A DNA stretch of 64,000 bases from Nageia nagi (taxonomy: Eukaryota > Pinophyta), in contig JBITNC010000001.1 in assembly GCA_050084985.1 (NCBI GenBank), forward strand, positions 67,518,001 through 67,582,000, in the 5' to 3' direction. Shown one piece after another: positions 12,564-24,262 of the stretch. Below the pieces are notes generated by a model, which was not told where the DNA came from, made no database searches, and worked only from the letters and a program-made list of their open reading frames with translations. The stretch's first letter is position 1, and each line of letters opens with the position of its first letter. The translations under genes were made by a program, and so were the position numbers.

Positions 12564-13033
12564 TGAAGGAATTAACACTAACAATATAATTTTTAAACTA
12601 TCAAGATCACATAAAAATTCAAATTACATCCAAAAAATACACCAAGCAATCTCAAACACAAGATGTAAAGTGGTTCCTCCAACTAGGAGTACATCCACTA
12701 ACTAGATCTCTACTTCTCTCACAAATACAACTCTCTTACAATTCTCTTAATCTCAACTTCCTACACTTCTATCTTATAGCATATCCTTACTCATAATTTT
12801 TATATCATTACAAAGAGATAGCTTTCTATTTATAGTGAAAATCTCTCTTTGTATGATCTCAACATGACATGCACATCTTTGACCTAAGGGGATGCTCATG
12901 ACTTGGATGTAGACAAGTTACATTATTATATTTACTAAAATACTTAAGGTATCAAATAATACCTTAAATATTAGTTAATTTATATAGAATATTTAATACA
13001 TCTATTTACAATAATGCATTATACATTCCAACA
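12564..13033 (-). repeat. 3' LTR of element C
   Basis: 470 bp; on the minus strand TGTTGGAATG to CCTTCA, resembling element A's LTR. Reverse-strand TATA box CTATTTATAG at 12826-12835; hairpin 12670-12698. Confidence 0.92.
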
Positions 13034-13966
13034 CTCCATTTAATGCAATATTAGGATAGAGTGAGTAAAAGAAGAAGAGAAAGTAAGAGAGTTTTTCTCA
13101 AAAGATACAACGAAGATGAGAAATTTTTACATATTTATGAAGAAAAAAAGATCTAGTTTGAGACTCACTACTTTACCAAATACAACCATTAACCATAACT
13201 AATTTCAATTATATGAAGTAGTCATCCAATTGAAAGTTTGAAGAGTCTTGAAGAGCCTGCATACTTGAGGTAAGCAACTGCAATCTCAAAGAAACTTGCA
13301 AGTCATAAATAGCTCAAATAACAAGATTAGTTAGATGCATATATTATATCAATAAGAATAATAATCATACTATCCATACATTGATCATAATAAAGATCAT
13401 AGATGCACAACAATAATAATGATATAAATTATCAAGTATGATATCTAAGAATATCACTTGTGCATATATCAAGAAAATGTGCACTATCACTTGTGCAATG
13501 TGTATTTATTTTATATGAAGAGAGTCATCACAATAATGCAAACAAGTTCTCCCCCTTAATGATAATTTCACCAAACAAATACATGTATAGCATGCTAGAA
13601 AGAAATGCCAACATGACCAATATGGACACAAGAGTTACAGGAAAACAAATATCATAAAGCATCAAAAATGCCATCTTAAGTACCACATTAAGATGTATAA
13701 AGCCAAAGGTACCATACATTTGATTTTACCGAGAGTGGGTCAAGATCCATAATAAATAAATTGGATTTTACCAAGAGTGAGCCAAGTAGAAGTCCAACTT
13801 AACCATGCTACTAGTTAAGAGAAAAATGATAAAATTGATAGCATGAATCAATGAAATGATTCAAATTTTATAATCATATGTAAAAATCCATGATCATGGA
13901 TCAAACTTCCATAATCATAGAAGTATCTTCCATCTCATGGAAGAGAAAACAAAATGTGACCAGAGT
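13034..13966 (-). other. 3' non-coding region of element C
   Basis: No gene. A second minus-strand purine tract resembling a polypurine tract occurs at 13548-13560. Two diverged copies of a GATTTTACC(A/G)AGAGTG block lie near 13720-13785. Confidence 0.55.
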
Positions 13967-14155
13967 GCACTATAAGCCATCACGAAGATGCCAAGCCAAT
14001 GCTTATAATCATCAAAAGATACTTGGATTTATGTTGCACTATAATCATTATGAAATATGCCAAGCAAATATTTATAGTCAACAAAAGATACTTGGATTTA
14101 TGTTGCACTATAATTCATCATGGAGATGCCAAGCTAATACTTATAGTCAAATATT
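13967..14155 (-). repeat. Three 69-bp tandem repeats in element C
   Basis: Copies begin at 13967, 14036 and 14105 with GCACTATAA. The first two end with AAAAGATACTTGGATTTATG. In A, B and D the same sequence occurs once, in the 3' untranslated region. Confidence 0.9.
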
Positions 14156-14196
14156 GTATATAAAATATATGTTGATTATCATTACAAAATAAACAT

Positions 14197-14803
14197 GCAC
14201 ATAAGAGTTTCTCATATATGGATAACTAAATAGTGCCAAAAGACACATAAGATTTTCTTACATATGTATAACTAATAGTGCAAAATTGATCACAAATAGA
14301 GTATGCATATAAGAGTTTCTCACATATGGATAACTAAATAGTGCCAAAATACACATAAGAGTTCTTCACATATAGATAACTAAAAGTGCAAAATTGATCA
14401 CAAATAAAGTATGCACATAAGAGTTCTTAATATAGATAACTAAATAGTGCCAAAAGATACATAAGAGTTTCTCACATATGGATAACTAAACAGTAGCAAA
14501 ATTGATCACAAATAGAGTATGCACATAAGAGTTCCTCACATACAGATAATGAATAGTGCCAAAAAACACATAAGAGTTTCTACAATATGGATAACTGAAT
14601 AGTGCAAAAGTGATTACAAATAGAGTATGTACATAAGATGTTCTTCACATATGGATAACTAAACAGTGCCAAAAGACACATAAGAGTTCCTTACATATGG
14701 ATAACTAAATAGTGCAAAATTGATCACAAATAGAGTATGCACATAAGAATTTCTCACATATGGATAACTAAACAGTACCAAAATACACATAAGATTTTTA
14801 TAT
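14197..14803 (-). repeat. Dimeric tandem array, about 108-bp units, 5.6 copies
   Basis: Units start at 14197, 14304, 14413, 14521, 14629 and 14739 (steps 107, 109, 108, 108, 110). Each is a dimer of a shorter monomer of about 46 bp ending AGTGCCAAAA and a longer one of about 62 bp with AATTGATCACAAATAGAGTAT. Both share ACATAAGAGTT and CACATATGGATAACTAA. The same type of unit occurs about 3 times in A and 5 times in B. Confidence 0.93.
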
Positions 14804-16310
14804 TAGATACGTATGGATGTAAACTAGATCATCGAGGAGTTTCTCCTTTGATACATGCATAAAAAAATTGAAGATTTTTGCTAGACTGCATCTTTGAAGC
14901 TAGCAAGTATCAATAGGATGGCATGGAAGTTCACATAGAAGATTAGAATGCTTTGGATATGGAAAAATTTTTGAGGCATATCTACTAATCACATGTAGGC
15001 ATGACTAAAGATTTGAGCTTTTTACCATGCGACGATGACTACCATATAGATAGGGAAGAGCAAAACCATCATAGAGCATTAAAATCACAATAGAGAAAGA
15101 GGATGAGATGCCATTCATGTACTGTGAGGATTAAAATGTATTAGAGATAGGTGGCCTTCAAAGGTCAAACAAATGCTCTGAAGAGCCACAACACTATGTA
15201 GAGAAGGAAGGGAAAGCTTAGGTGAAATTTAGGGAGTCGTTGGGGGTCATTGAGTGAGGTGCATCAAATGATGAGCATAATCAATAAGGTTGGCCATGAT
15301 AGCATGCCAGAAGGGGATCTAATGTAGCATAGTAGCAATTGGATTCAAGATTATAGTAGTGTCTTTGCAAGTAATAGGTAAGGGAATCCATGGTGGAGCA
15401 AAGCCATGACAAGTCATCAAGTAGAGGAGAGGGGTGGAAAAGCGAATGAATAAGTAAAGAAGTGCCAGATCATGTGAAGGATGAAGGTGCATGGATAGGC
15501 ATACACTAAAGTGTAGCTTATTGAAAATTATTTTAGAATAATTATTGAACAAAATAAAATACTAGCTTGATAATTATTTCTTATTGTTATGTAATCTTGA
15601 ATCATAGTTGTAAGTGATCAGGTTTCATTTTATTCAAAAGAACAAAAAACTCTAAATAGATGCTTGATAGAACATACAAAAGGAGAGTATATAAACAAAC
15701 ATGACTATTTCATGTTTCTTATATATCTTTTAAAAAAAAATTATAATTTTTACAAATGTAAACCTCACCTCCTCATTGGCAAAAAAAATTTATTTATCAC
15801 AATAATCAACCCAAAACATTTTGCATATGGTTTTGAAGCCAAACATGGAGTATATATATTTTAATCCACTGTAATATAAAAACAAAATATGCAAAATATA
15901 GTGATATAATGAATAATTTTAATATTACCATTTTTTACTCAAAATAAGAATTTTAGTGAGAAAGAAATAATATAACAAAATATATTGCTATAAAATATTT
16001 GCATATAAATTTGAAGGCAAAAAAAATATAGATAGATATATATTTTTTACTCAACTTTTGATAATAAAAACCTTCAAAAATAATTAAATATATGCAAAAA
16101 TATAGCAATATGATAGGAAACTAATAATAATACATGTTAGTATGCAATAAAAATATATTGCTATGTTAAGTAAATCAAGAAAGAGAGAAGTATGATTATA
16201 CCTTGAATCACTTTTACCTCTTAATGGAGTGAAAGATAAAGAATGAGGACCTCTAAGATGAATATGTAAAGCCTCAACTCTAAAGATATGAAGAGGGGTC
16301 CTTTAAGCTT
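14804..16310 (-). other. Interior of element C without recognised genes
   Basis: 14850-15560 is richer in G on the plus strand than its surroundings; 15560-16200 is very AT-rich. Short open frames (such as 15319-15552 on the minus strand) resemble nothing I know. It could be leader or captured DNA. Confidence 0.5.
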
Positions 16311-16325
16311 GATTTGATATCAATT

Positions 16326-16796
16326 TGAAAGAATTAACACTAACATATAATTTTTAAACTATCAAGATCACATGAAAGCTCACAATTATATCTAACAAAT
16401 ACACAAAATAATCTCGCAACACAAGATGTAAAGTGGTTCCTCCAACTAGGAGTACATCCACTAACTAGATCTTTACTTCTCTTATAAATACAACTCTCTT
16501 ACAATTCTCCTAATCTCACTCTTACACTTTTATCTTATAACATATCCTTACTCCACAATTGGTATGTTATTACAAAGAAGGAGCTTTCTATTTATAGGCC
16601 AAAATCCCTTCTTGGATGACCTCAGCATGACATGCATATCTTTGACCCAAGGGGCATGCTCATGACTTGAAATGTAGAATAAGTACATTATTATATTCAT
16701 TAAAATATAAGGTATCAAATAATACCTTAAGTATTAGTGAATTTACATAGAAGATTTAATACATCTATTTACAATAATGCATTATACATTCTAACA
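16326..16796 (-). repeat. 5' LTR of element C
   Basis: 471 bp, pairing with 12564-13033; hairpin at 16433-16461; TATA sequence on the minus strand near 16590. Followed on its outer side by the duplication ATTTT. Confidence 0.92.
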
Positions 16797-16801
16797 ATTT
16801 T

Positions 16802-18263
16802 CAATATTTGTGTACATTATAAATAAAGTAAATTGTAAAATAAATTAAATGCTTTTAAAAATAAAACTACATCCAACATCATCCATAAGTATGAGCCAAA
16901 GAGTCCAATGGGTTTTGTTACAACTCCTAATGGGTCTCTTTAAAAGGTTCATTAATTTTAAGTAACAACAAATAAGCTTAAGAGTTCAATGGGTTTTGTT
17001 ACAATCGCTAATGGATCTCTAAACAAATGAGTAATTCTCCCTCTTGTTACTTAAAAATTGACTTAAAAAATAATTTATCATCAAAACTCATTGAAAAAAA
17101 ATATTTAAGAGAACTTTTATCCATCCACATGCATTAGGACAAAATTTTAAACCAAACATTAAAAAAAAATTATCTACATAGCAATAATTATGCATTAGGA
17201 AAAAATATTAAACTATTTATCCATACATATGTGGAAAATAGCAATAATTGTGTATTTAAAATAAATAAAAAATTAATCCATACGTTATAAAATATCTTAA
17301 GTAAATAATTCCTCATTTTTATCTTAAATTTATGATTAATAAAGTCTTTTATTATAATTTGTACTTATGTAAAATTATAATTTACCAAATAAAGAAATAT
17401 TAGCCTTAAAAAATTGCCTATAATGAATTAAAAAATTAGCCTAAAAAAACTTTTTGAATGGCAATTAATGCAACCTTTAGCTCATACTATTTTTTTATTT
17501 TTTATTTTTAAAATGAACTATTTAAAAAATTGCATGAATGTATTTTTTATTTTTAAAAAATGCATACATGTAATATAAAACTCTCTAAAAAATGCATGCA
17601 TGTAATATAAAGCTCTCTAAAAAATGCATGTATGTATTTTTTATTTTTTTAAAAATGCAAGCATGTAATATAAAGCTCTCTAAAAAATGCATGCATGTAA
17701 TTTTTATTTTTTAAAAATGCATGCATGTAATATAAAGCTCTCTAAAAAATGCATGCATGTAATTTGCATGCAATTTTATTTTTACAAACATATTAGTATT
17801 GTAAAAAAATTGCAATAATAGCATTATAGTCAAAAAATTGCAATACTTTTAACATATCTACATTAAGTAAAAATTGTAAATTTAAGCTATAATAATACAT
17901 TATTGCTATATTTAAGCAAATTTACTCAAAATTTGCAATTAACATATAATTGCTATGCATTAAGCAATTTTACTTTAAAAAATTGCAACTAACAAATTAT
18001 TGTTAGTAAAAAATAAATACATAGCAATAGCATAAAAATTGAACTAACATGTTAGTATAACAAAATTACAATGATATATTATCTAATTTGAACAAATTTT
18101 GCTAAAAATACTTTATAATCAAAAAACCAAAATGGTTAGTAATATAAGCAAAATTTAACAAAGAACATAGTAGAAGGAGATTACTTAGTTTTATCTCAAC
18201 AATGTAGATGGAGAAAGAAGAGGAATGGACCTTCAAGGTTAAGGAATAGGAGCTTTCATAATG
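16802..18263 (-). other. Leader of element D, part 2
   Basis: Non-coding and very AT-rich. It matches the first half of the family leader, including blocks of 'CCAATGGGTTTTGTTAC' type (two copies, near 16908 and 16989). It ends at the primer binding site 18264-18275. Confidence 0.7.
17530..17772 (-). repeat. About 31-bp tandem repeats rich in CATGCATG
   Basis: Eight occurrences of TGCATGCATG-like blocks at intervals of about 30-32 bases, most separated by TAATATAAAGCTCTCTAAAA or a T/A-rich variant. CATGCA is the core of the plant RY element. Similar but looser clusters occur in the leaders of A (about 780-1150) and B (about 47200-47360). Confidence 0.85.
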
Positions 18264-18275
18264 GCTCTGATACCA
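18264..18275 (-). other. Primer binding site of element D
   Basis: On the minus strand TGGTATCAGAGC, complementary to the 3' end of initiator tRNA-Met, two bases from the LTR end. It is perfect although the element lacks gag-pol. Confidence 0.9.
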
Positions 18276-18277
18276 CT

Positions 18278-18731
18278 TGAAGAAATTAAGCTTTTGAATT
18301 AACTTCTAATGTACCAAGATCTCAAGAAGACACTCATAACATCAACACAATAGCATAATAACATAAAATAATCTCACAATGAACATAAAATATAAAGTAG
18401 TTTCTCCCTTCTTGAGAGTACATCCATTAACTAAGATCTTCTTATTCTTAAAGAGCTCTCTTATAGAATCTCTCCTCTCTATCCAACCCTAAACCTATAT
18501 CAAAACTTGCTTCTTAATTGTATAATATGAGGGGGGTACCTCTTTATTTATAAGAAGAAACTTACTTTTTAACCTTCCTTTAAACTAAGGGTAAGGTTAA
18601 AGATATTTTATATTTAATCATATTTTTATTTTTATTCCCTTAATGTTTTAAGGTACCTAAAGATACTTAAATATTTAATGAATTTACATTAAAGAGAAAT
18701 ATTACACAATATTACATTACAAATTCTAACA
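18278..18731 (-). repeat. 5' LTR of element D
   Basis: 454 bp; pairs with 10776-11244. On the minus strand it starts TGTTAGAATTT. It contains the family hairpin near 18397-18427 with weakened outer pairs. Confidence 0.87.
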
Positions 18732-19520
18732 TGTTTCTTTATCTATGTGATCATAATAATTAACTTAATTACATCAAGGTGGAATACATATACTTGCTTT
18801 ATGTGATCAAGGTAAGAAGGTGTACAAGATTTCTAATCTTGAGGATAGTTTCTTCATCTTCTATCTCAATTGGTGCCAGTGAAGCTACACTTGCTATTGC
18901 ATCTGCATACCTATTATTAGTCCTTTGGAATGTTGTAAATACTATACCTGTTAAACTCATCAATTAATTCAGCAACTACTATCTTATATGGCTTTAACTT
19001 CTCATTCTTTGTATTGTATGTTCATTAAGTTCATTTACCATAAGCTCTGAATTACCAATATATTTCCAAATCTTTTATATTCAGAGTTATAACTATTTTT
19101 AATTCCAAAATCATAGCTTCATAATCTACCATGTTATTAGTGCACTCAAATCCAAGTTTTTAAGCCATAGGAATTACCTCATTTTTAGGTGATACTAAAA
19201 TAATACCTACCCCTATCTGTAAGAACATTTTGATCTATCAAAATAAAAGGTCCATTTTGTAGGTTTGTCTTCCATGTAGCACACAAGCTCACATGGGATC
19301 ATCATTTCTTCCTAATCATGTCTTGATTTCCTACAATCAATGTTACTCATCATTGGCTACATGAGTCTTCATCATGCTCATATGATAACTCTTCATTCAC
19401 TATTGTACCATCATTCTAAAGGAATTTACTATCAATCTACAATTGCCTACCCTTTCATAGATTTTTGCTTTTACCACATTGATATCAAATTCTTGTAATA
19501 ACATCAACTAGTTAGCTACC
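18732..19520 (-). pseudogene. Gypsy RNase H to integrase linker relic
   Basis: Minus-strand remnants between RNase H and the D insertion, including EIEDEETILKIRNL around 18810-18880. Too decayed to assign residues. Confidence 0.55.
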
Positions 19521-20700
19521 CTTTATGATAAATGTTGTTTTGCTACAATATATTTTAGTGGATTAACTAGGATAACAACACATGTAGTGCAATATAAAAG
19601 ATAATACCTCATTTTTTTTGTAGTAAGAACAATACCAAAGTAAAGCTTTTTCATGGGTGTGTATCTTGTTTCATAATCAATGAGAGTTTTGCTAAGATAG
19701 TATACTGCTCTTTCTTTAATGTTGTCATCCTTCTGACATAACATTTCCCTAAAGGCATATAATATGGTTGATATGTAAAATATGCTTCTTTTTCAAAATT
19801 CATAGGCATTAAAATAGAGGATTTAACAAGTATTATTTTATATCTTCAAATGATTTTTGACATTTTTTATCCCATCCAAACTTGACATCATTTTTCAACA
19901 AATGAGTAAATGGTCTATATGTTATCTCCAACTTAAGAAATGAATCTTCTTACCAAATTTATCTTTCCTTGAAAACTCCTTAATTGCTTAGGTTTCTTAG
20001 AGTTGGCATACTTACTATGGCTTTTACCTTGTTAGGATCCACCTCAATACCCCTTTTTGAGACCATGAATCCAAGCAATTTTCCTGAAGTAACATCAAAA
20101 ACACACTTTTGAAGTTTTAGTCTAAGCTTGTACCATTTTAGAATTTGAAATACCTCTTCAAGAGCTCCAAATGGTCTTGACCTTTGATTTGATCAAGATG
20201 TCATCAACATATACCTCCACTGATTTATGAATATGCTATGGGAAACATAGACACCATAGCTCTTTGGTAGGTAACACTTGCATTTTTCAATCCAAAAGGC
20301 ATAACCTTCCAACAAAATTTCTCTAAGGTGTAGTAAAAGTAGCCTTATGTTGATTAGCCAAATTGATTAATATTTGATTATATCCTAAAAATCCATCCAT
20401 AAAAGATAAAGTATATGACAAACAATACTATCCATAATCATATCATAAAAGGCAATTAAAATCATCTTTTTGACAAGCATTATTGATATCAAAAAAATTA
20501 GTAAAATCTTTATCTCTCTATTAGGTTTTATAATAGGAACAATGTTAGCCATCTATTTTGAATAATCAATTGTTTAATGAATCCAACATTCAAATATTTT
20601 TCTATTTATTTATTAACTAATAATCTTAGAAGGATGCATATTTCTTGGTTTTTGTTTAATTGGTTTGGCTCCTTCCTTTCATCATAAATTATGCATAAAA
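19521..20700 (-). pseudogene. Ty3/gypsy reverse transcriptase-RNase H relic
   Basis: Copies element RNA to DNA. From about 20560 downward on the minus strand, the frames contain NIVPIIKP, then FMDGFLGYNQ, then VEVYVDDILIKS with the catalytic YVDD at 20200-20211. Further down come a thumb region and RNase H (19523-19744) with 'RAVYYLSKTLIDYETRYTPM' and a DPLKY-like NPLKYI. Multiple stops and frameshifts. The order reverse transcriptase, RNase H, then integrase identifies Ty3/gypsy. Confidence 0.9.
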
Positions 20701-21690
20701 AAGAGAGAGATCTAAACTAGGCATATCAGCATAAGACCAAGGAAAATTATTTTAATTTTCAAATAAATTTATTTTTATAACTTTTTATTTAGGTGTTGGA
20801 AGGGATGCTCCAACTTTGATCAACCTTTTCTCATCACTTGTCCTAATATTGACATCTACTAGCTCTTTAGCTGGGAATGTTAATTCATCCTTTTTTCTAT
20901 AATAATGAAGGTAACTCTTCTAATCCTTGAATATCACATGTATGATTATGTACTTTATCAACATGAAATACTTCATTGAAATTCACTTCTTTTCCAAAAT
21001 ATGCATATTTACTAAGAATGTAACTTGTTTTTTATTTTTCATTAGATTTAGGTAATTTTGAATATGCTCCAAGTATTCTAAAATATAATTGTTAATACTG
21101 AAGCAATAAACTCAAATGGTATAGTATCATAAAGCCATAAATATTATCAATATCATCAAAAAGTTGAATCAAATTGCATTATTTTATAAACTTGATAGAT
21201 CCCATATTTTTTTGTATTCTGATCACTACCCATCCATTCTTAGTTTTCTGAGCTCCTAAAGTAGTAGGGAAAGAAGACATATCCTGATCTAATTTACCTA
21301 AACCCTCTCCTTTATATTTGTAATTTTTTTGTCATGTACTTGTGAACAAAAGATATGGAAAGGTTTTACCCATTACATTTGTTACTTGATCCTTTGTTGA
21401 TGTCTCTAAAAATGAAGATGATATTACTAGCAGAGCAAGAGCCCCCTTCATCCTCATTATTTTCATGTTGTTAATGTGTTCAAGCAATATAGCACACTAC
21501 TAACAACCCTTAACATTGATAATTTTTTATCATACTAAATATTTATGGATGTGAACAATCAAGGTTCTCAATTCTATACATTCCTATAACTATTTTTGCA
21601 ATTTGAGGTTGTTTTTCTACTTTTAACATTAGTGCACCTATTTCTAAAGGTACAATCTCATATATAGGATAAGTCATTGAGCATTCTTCT
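20701..21690 (-). other. Gypsy interior between protease and reverse transcriptase
   Basis: Decayed minus-strand coding DNA, rich in Lys, Asn and Ile codons, with no residues I can assign. It must hold the N-terminal part of reverse transcriptase. Confidence 0.5.
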
Positions 21691-22060
21691 AAGTCTATTC
21701 ATTATAAATATATATGGTTCTAGATCATCTATTACTATATGTACCTCACCTTGATATTAAAATTTCAACCTACCATGCACTATAGATGGTACTGCACCCA
21801 TATCATAAAGACATGGCCAACCTAAGAATAGATTATATGATAACTTTGAATCCACTACCTGAAATATAAGTTTCAATTGTTCCAAATCCTATTGTAACTA
21901 AAATTGTAGCTATCCCAATGACATTTTGGATGAACTATCATAGCCCTAATTCTGAATGTAGCTTATTCTAAGGTAGTATATTTTTTACACAAAATTTGTG
22001 AGGAACATACATTAAAGCTGATCCATTATCTACCAATGTTCTTTCTATCTTACATCCATC
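21691..22060 (-). pseudogene. Ty3/gypsy aspartic protease relic
   Basis: On the minus strand LVDNGSALMYVP (about 22005-22045) carries the D-N-G-S-A form of the aspartic protease active site used by plant gypsy elements. It is followed by 'VVDSKLSYNLFLGWPCLYDM' and GAVPSIVHGRLKF (about 21760-21860), the usual block after the protease. Stops interrupt the frame. Confidence 0.82.
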
Positions 22061-22929
22061 TATCATAAGTGTGATATACATGCTAAACATTCAAAAGATT
22101 TCTTTATTAAGCTTTTCATACTTATAAAATGAAATTGCATCAAATCTTTAATAGATTTAAGTTTTTCTAAAAATATGGTAACAAACATATCGGTAGGGAC
22201 TGTTTCTTTTTTGAACAAAGCATATAATATCTTCCTATGTATTTTAGAATGTAGATATGAATCATATAAACTAATCTTGGTAGTAGTTTTCAATTGCTCA
22301 TTATGCTATAAGTTTTTGGATCAAGTGAGACACTTACTTGTTCAATAGTAACTAGATTTGGAATATGCTTTGGATGCCTCCTTTGTAATCCTACACAAAC
22401 TTCTTTGTAACTAAAATTATGTTAATGTTATCTCTAAATCTGAATCTTTTTTATCAATGTTGTATTTGCCTTAGGAAATGAGATCCAAAATTGCTTCTCT
22501 AATGCTTTGTAAAAATATGTAGGATAACCTTTTCTTTGATGATAAGTGCAACAAGAATCAAATTTTTCTATAGGAATATTATCTTGTGTCATTTTTTCTA
22601 ATGGCTACAATAAATCTCTTTTCATCATATCTCTCATAATAAACCTTGGTAGAATTAGAAATGTATACCATCTATTTCTTATTTTAGCTAATCTTATGAA
22701 TTTAGGTGGAGAGGCAGGTGCATCAGCCATATTCATTATATTTTCCTCTTTTTTATGTATGTACTATAATTTTATTTATTGTAAGGAGTATAGTATACTT
22801 GAGATCTCCTAACTCAAGTAGAACTTTCTCTTTTTGTAACAATTATTTTACTAATACCCCAAATCCAATACTCTTATTAGTTGGAGCATGCAAATTAATG
22901 ATTGGTAAAATATAATCTCTAAATATACC
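22061..22929 (-). other. Gypsy gag-protease linker, decayed
   Basis: No clear motif. Open frames here on both strands (22063-22293 minus, 22546-22812 plus, 22706-22915 plus) are short and unlike known proteins. Confidence 0.45.
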
Positions 22930-23300
22930 ATCATCCAATTTATTATGAATATATTGTCATATCTTTTTTTAACCTTAGAATATAATTGTCTAGGATTTCA
23001 TTATTTTCTTGGCCCATTGCACATAACTCTCTACCAATTTTTTGCTCTTTAATATTATGCTTGTATTGACCCATGAACACTTACCAATGACTTGAATGAA
23101 TCTATTGAGTTCTTTGGTAAATTTTAGAACCATTGAATGACATCACCTTTTAAACTCCTTGAGAAAATTTTTACTATCAACTTCTCCTCTGATTCTAATT
23201 TCAACAAGCACTCCTCCTGAAAGCTAATAAGATGTTGCTTTGAGTCTTGTTAGCCACTAAACATCTCAAACTTTGGGGCCTTGTTCTTGGGTGGTAGGGA
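22930..23300 (-). pseudogene. Ty3/gypsy gag relic
   Basis: The minus strand encodes a decayed Retrotrans_gag-type capsid segment: PKFEMFSG, then 'LISFQEECLLKLESEEKLIV', KIFSRSLKGDVIQWF and NLPKNSIDSFKSLV. Conserved family positions (F-x-E/R-x-C, SLKG-x-x-x-x-WF) are visible. Stops occur between segments. Confidence 0.85.
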
Positions 23301-23648
23301 TAATTGTGTATATCATCTAAAAAGGGTGAGGTGAAGATACCATCATAATCTTCTTCTTTTTGTTGGAATTTATTTCTATTCTCAAGATTAGTTAACCTTG
23401 CAACTATTGTTGAGTCTAGAATTGACTATGAATTATTGCCTAAACTTTGCATTGATGTCAATTGCTTAGTTAGATCTACAACTTATTTTTTTAAATATGC
23501 TATGTTTGCTAGGGATTGTTCCATTTTTCATGTCATTAGCAGTGTAAAAATAATCTATGAACATCACTAACAACATTGATTGTTTTAAAAATCTCATGAG
23601 ATCTCATTGGTAGGGATATATTAATCAAAATAGTTGGGTTCATAAAAA

Positions 23649-24262
23649 TGTAGACTAAAAATGATACATAAATAATAAATTGATGCACTATTTGTTTACA
23701 ATATAATATTGAATCATATAAAAATATGGCATCAAAAAATATGATAACAATGTACCTTCATGAAAATCACATTCAAATGAAATACAGAGATCATACATCA
23801 ATTGTAATAATTACCATAGGAAGTAAATGTCACCAATGGCCCAAGAGTACGTTGTTAACTGTGTGGAAGATGTAGATCCATGAACATAAATAAAGATGTA
23901 TGAAGTAGGATGAAGGGTCTAATATATCTATGCAAAGGTGGTGTTACAAAACACCATTGTTGGTCAAATAGATTGATATTACATATTTTAGGTGTCTCTC
24001 CCTTGATATCTACCGATGTCATTTATGTTGGCTTTGATGTTCTTTTATAGAAATGTTTTGATCCTCTTTAATTCTTGAGATCATTACCTTTTACCTTTTT
24101 ATGTGGTGTTTCTTTGATATTTGACACCTCTTACATTACACAATGGTACATTACATTGATTACATTGACTTGGGTATATTTTAACCTTTTTTACAATATA
24201 TATATCTTGATGCTATAAAATGAATTATTTAATAAATAATAATTCATTTTTAGGCATCTACA
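23649..24262 (-). repeat. 5' LTR of gypsy element E
   Basis: 614 bp; TGTAGACTAA to GCATCTACA on the plus strand, followed by duplication CTCAC. I could not name the tRNA primer from the sequence inside it. Confidence 0.93.

Larger units (their letters stand above)
12564..16796 (-). mobile_element. Non-autonomous copia-family element C, complete
   Basis: LTRs at 12564-13033 and 16326-16796 are flanked by the same 5 bases, ATTTT, at 12559-12563 and 16797-16801, so this is one complete insertion. A purine tract (minus strand, 13034-13045) adjoins the 3' LTR, and a mutated tRNA-Met primer site (9 of 12 bases) lies at 16311-16322. The 3.3 kb interior has no Gag, protease, integrase or reverse transcriptase similarity on either strand, but carries the family's 3' tandem repeats in expanded form. 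The LTRs differ at roughly one site in ten by eye. It resembles a LARD-type passenger element. Confidence 0.88.
10776..18731 (-). mobile_element. Copia-family derivative D lacking gag-pol
   Basis: LTRs at 10776-11244 and 18278-18731 align over their length. The 5' LTR is followed on the minus strand by a perfect tRNA-Met primer site (TGGTATCAGAGC, 18264-18275). The 3' LTR is preceded by 3' untranslated sequence. Without nested C it is about 3.7 kb. Leader sequence joins almost directly to the last codons of pol near 11980-12020. Its flanks (TTAAG left, TGTTT right) do not match, so either a flank was deleted or the LTRs were recombined. It lies in E between RNase H and integrase. Confidence 0.8.
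7891..24262 (-). mobile_element. Ty3/gypsy element E, interrupted by nested copia elements
   Basis: LTRs of 621 bp (7891-8511) and 614 bp (23649-24262) have matching ends (TGTAGAC / GTCTACA) and are flanked by the same 5 bases, CTCAC, at 7886-7890 and 24263-24267. Reading the minus strand from high to low coordinates gives gag, protease, reverse transcriptase, RNase H and integrase, the gypsy order. Removing nested element D leaves about 8.4 kb. The domains are full of stops and the LTRs differ at many positions, so it is old and dead. Confidence 0.93.

Noticed and set aside
13460-13719. Open frames on both strands
   Set aside because: They lie in the non-coding 3' region of element C and have no motif or homologous frame in related copies.
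13967-14803. CRISPR-like array
   Set aside because: Regular repeats, but there are no unique spacers: units are head-to-tail tandem dimers in a plant retroelement.
15319-15552. 77-codon minus-strand frame inside element C
   Set aside because: Hydrophobic, low-complexity composition and no recognised domain; probably chance.
22546-22915. Plus-strand open frames of 69-88 codons
   Set aside because: Antisense to the decayed gypsy gag-protease region.
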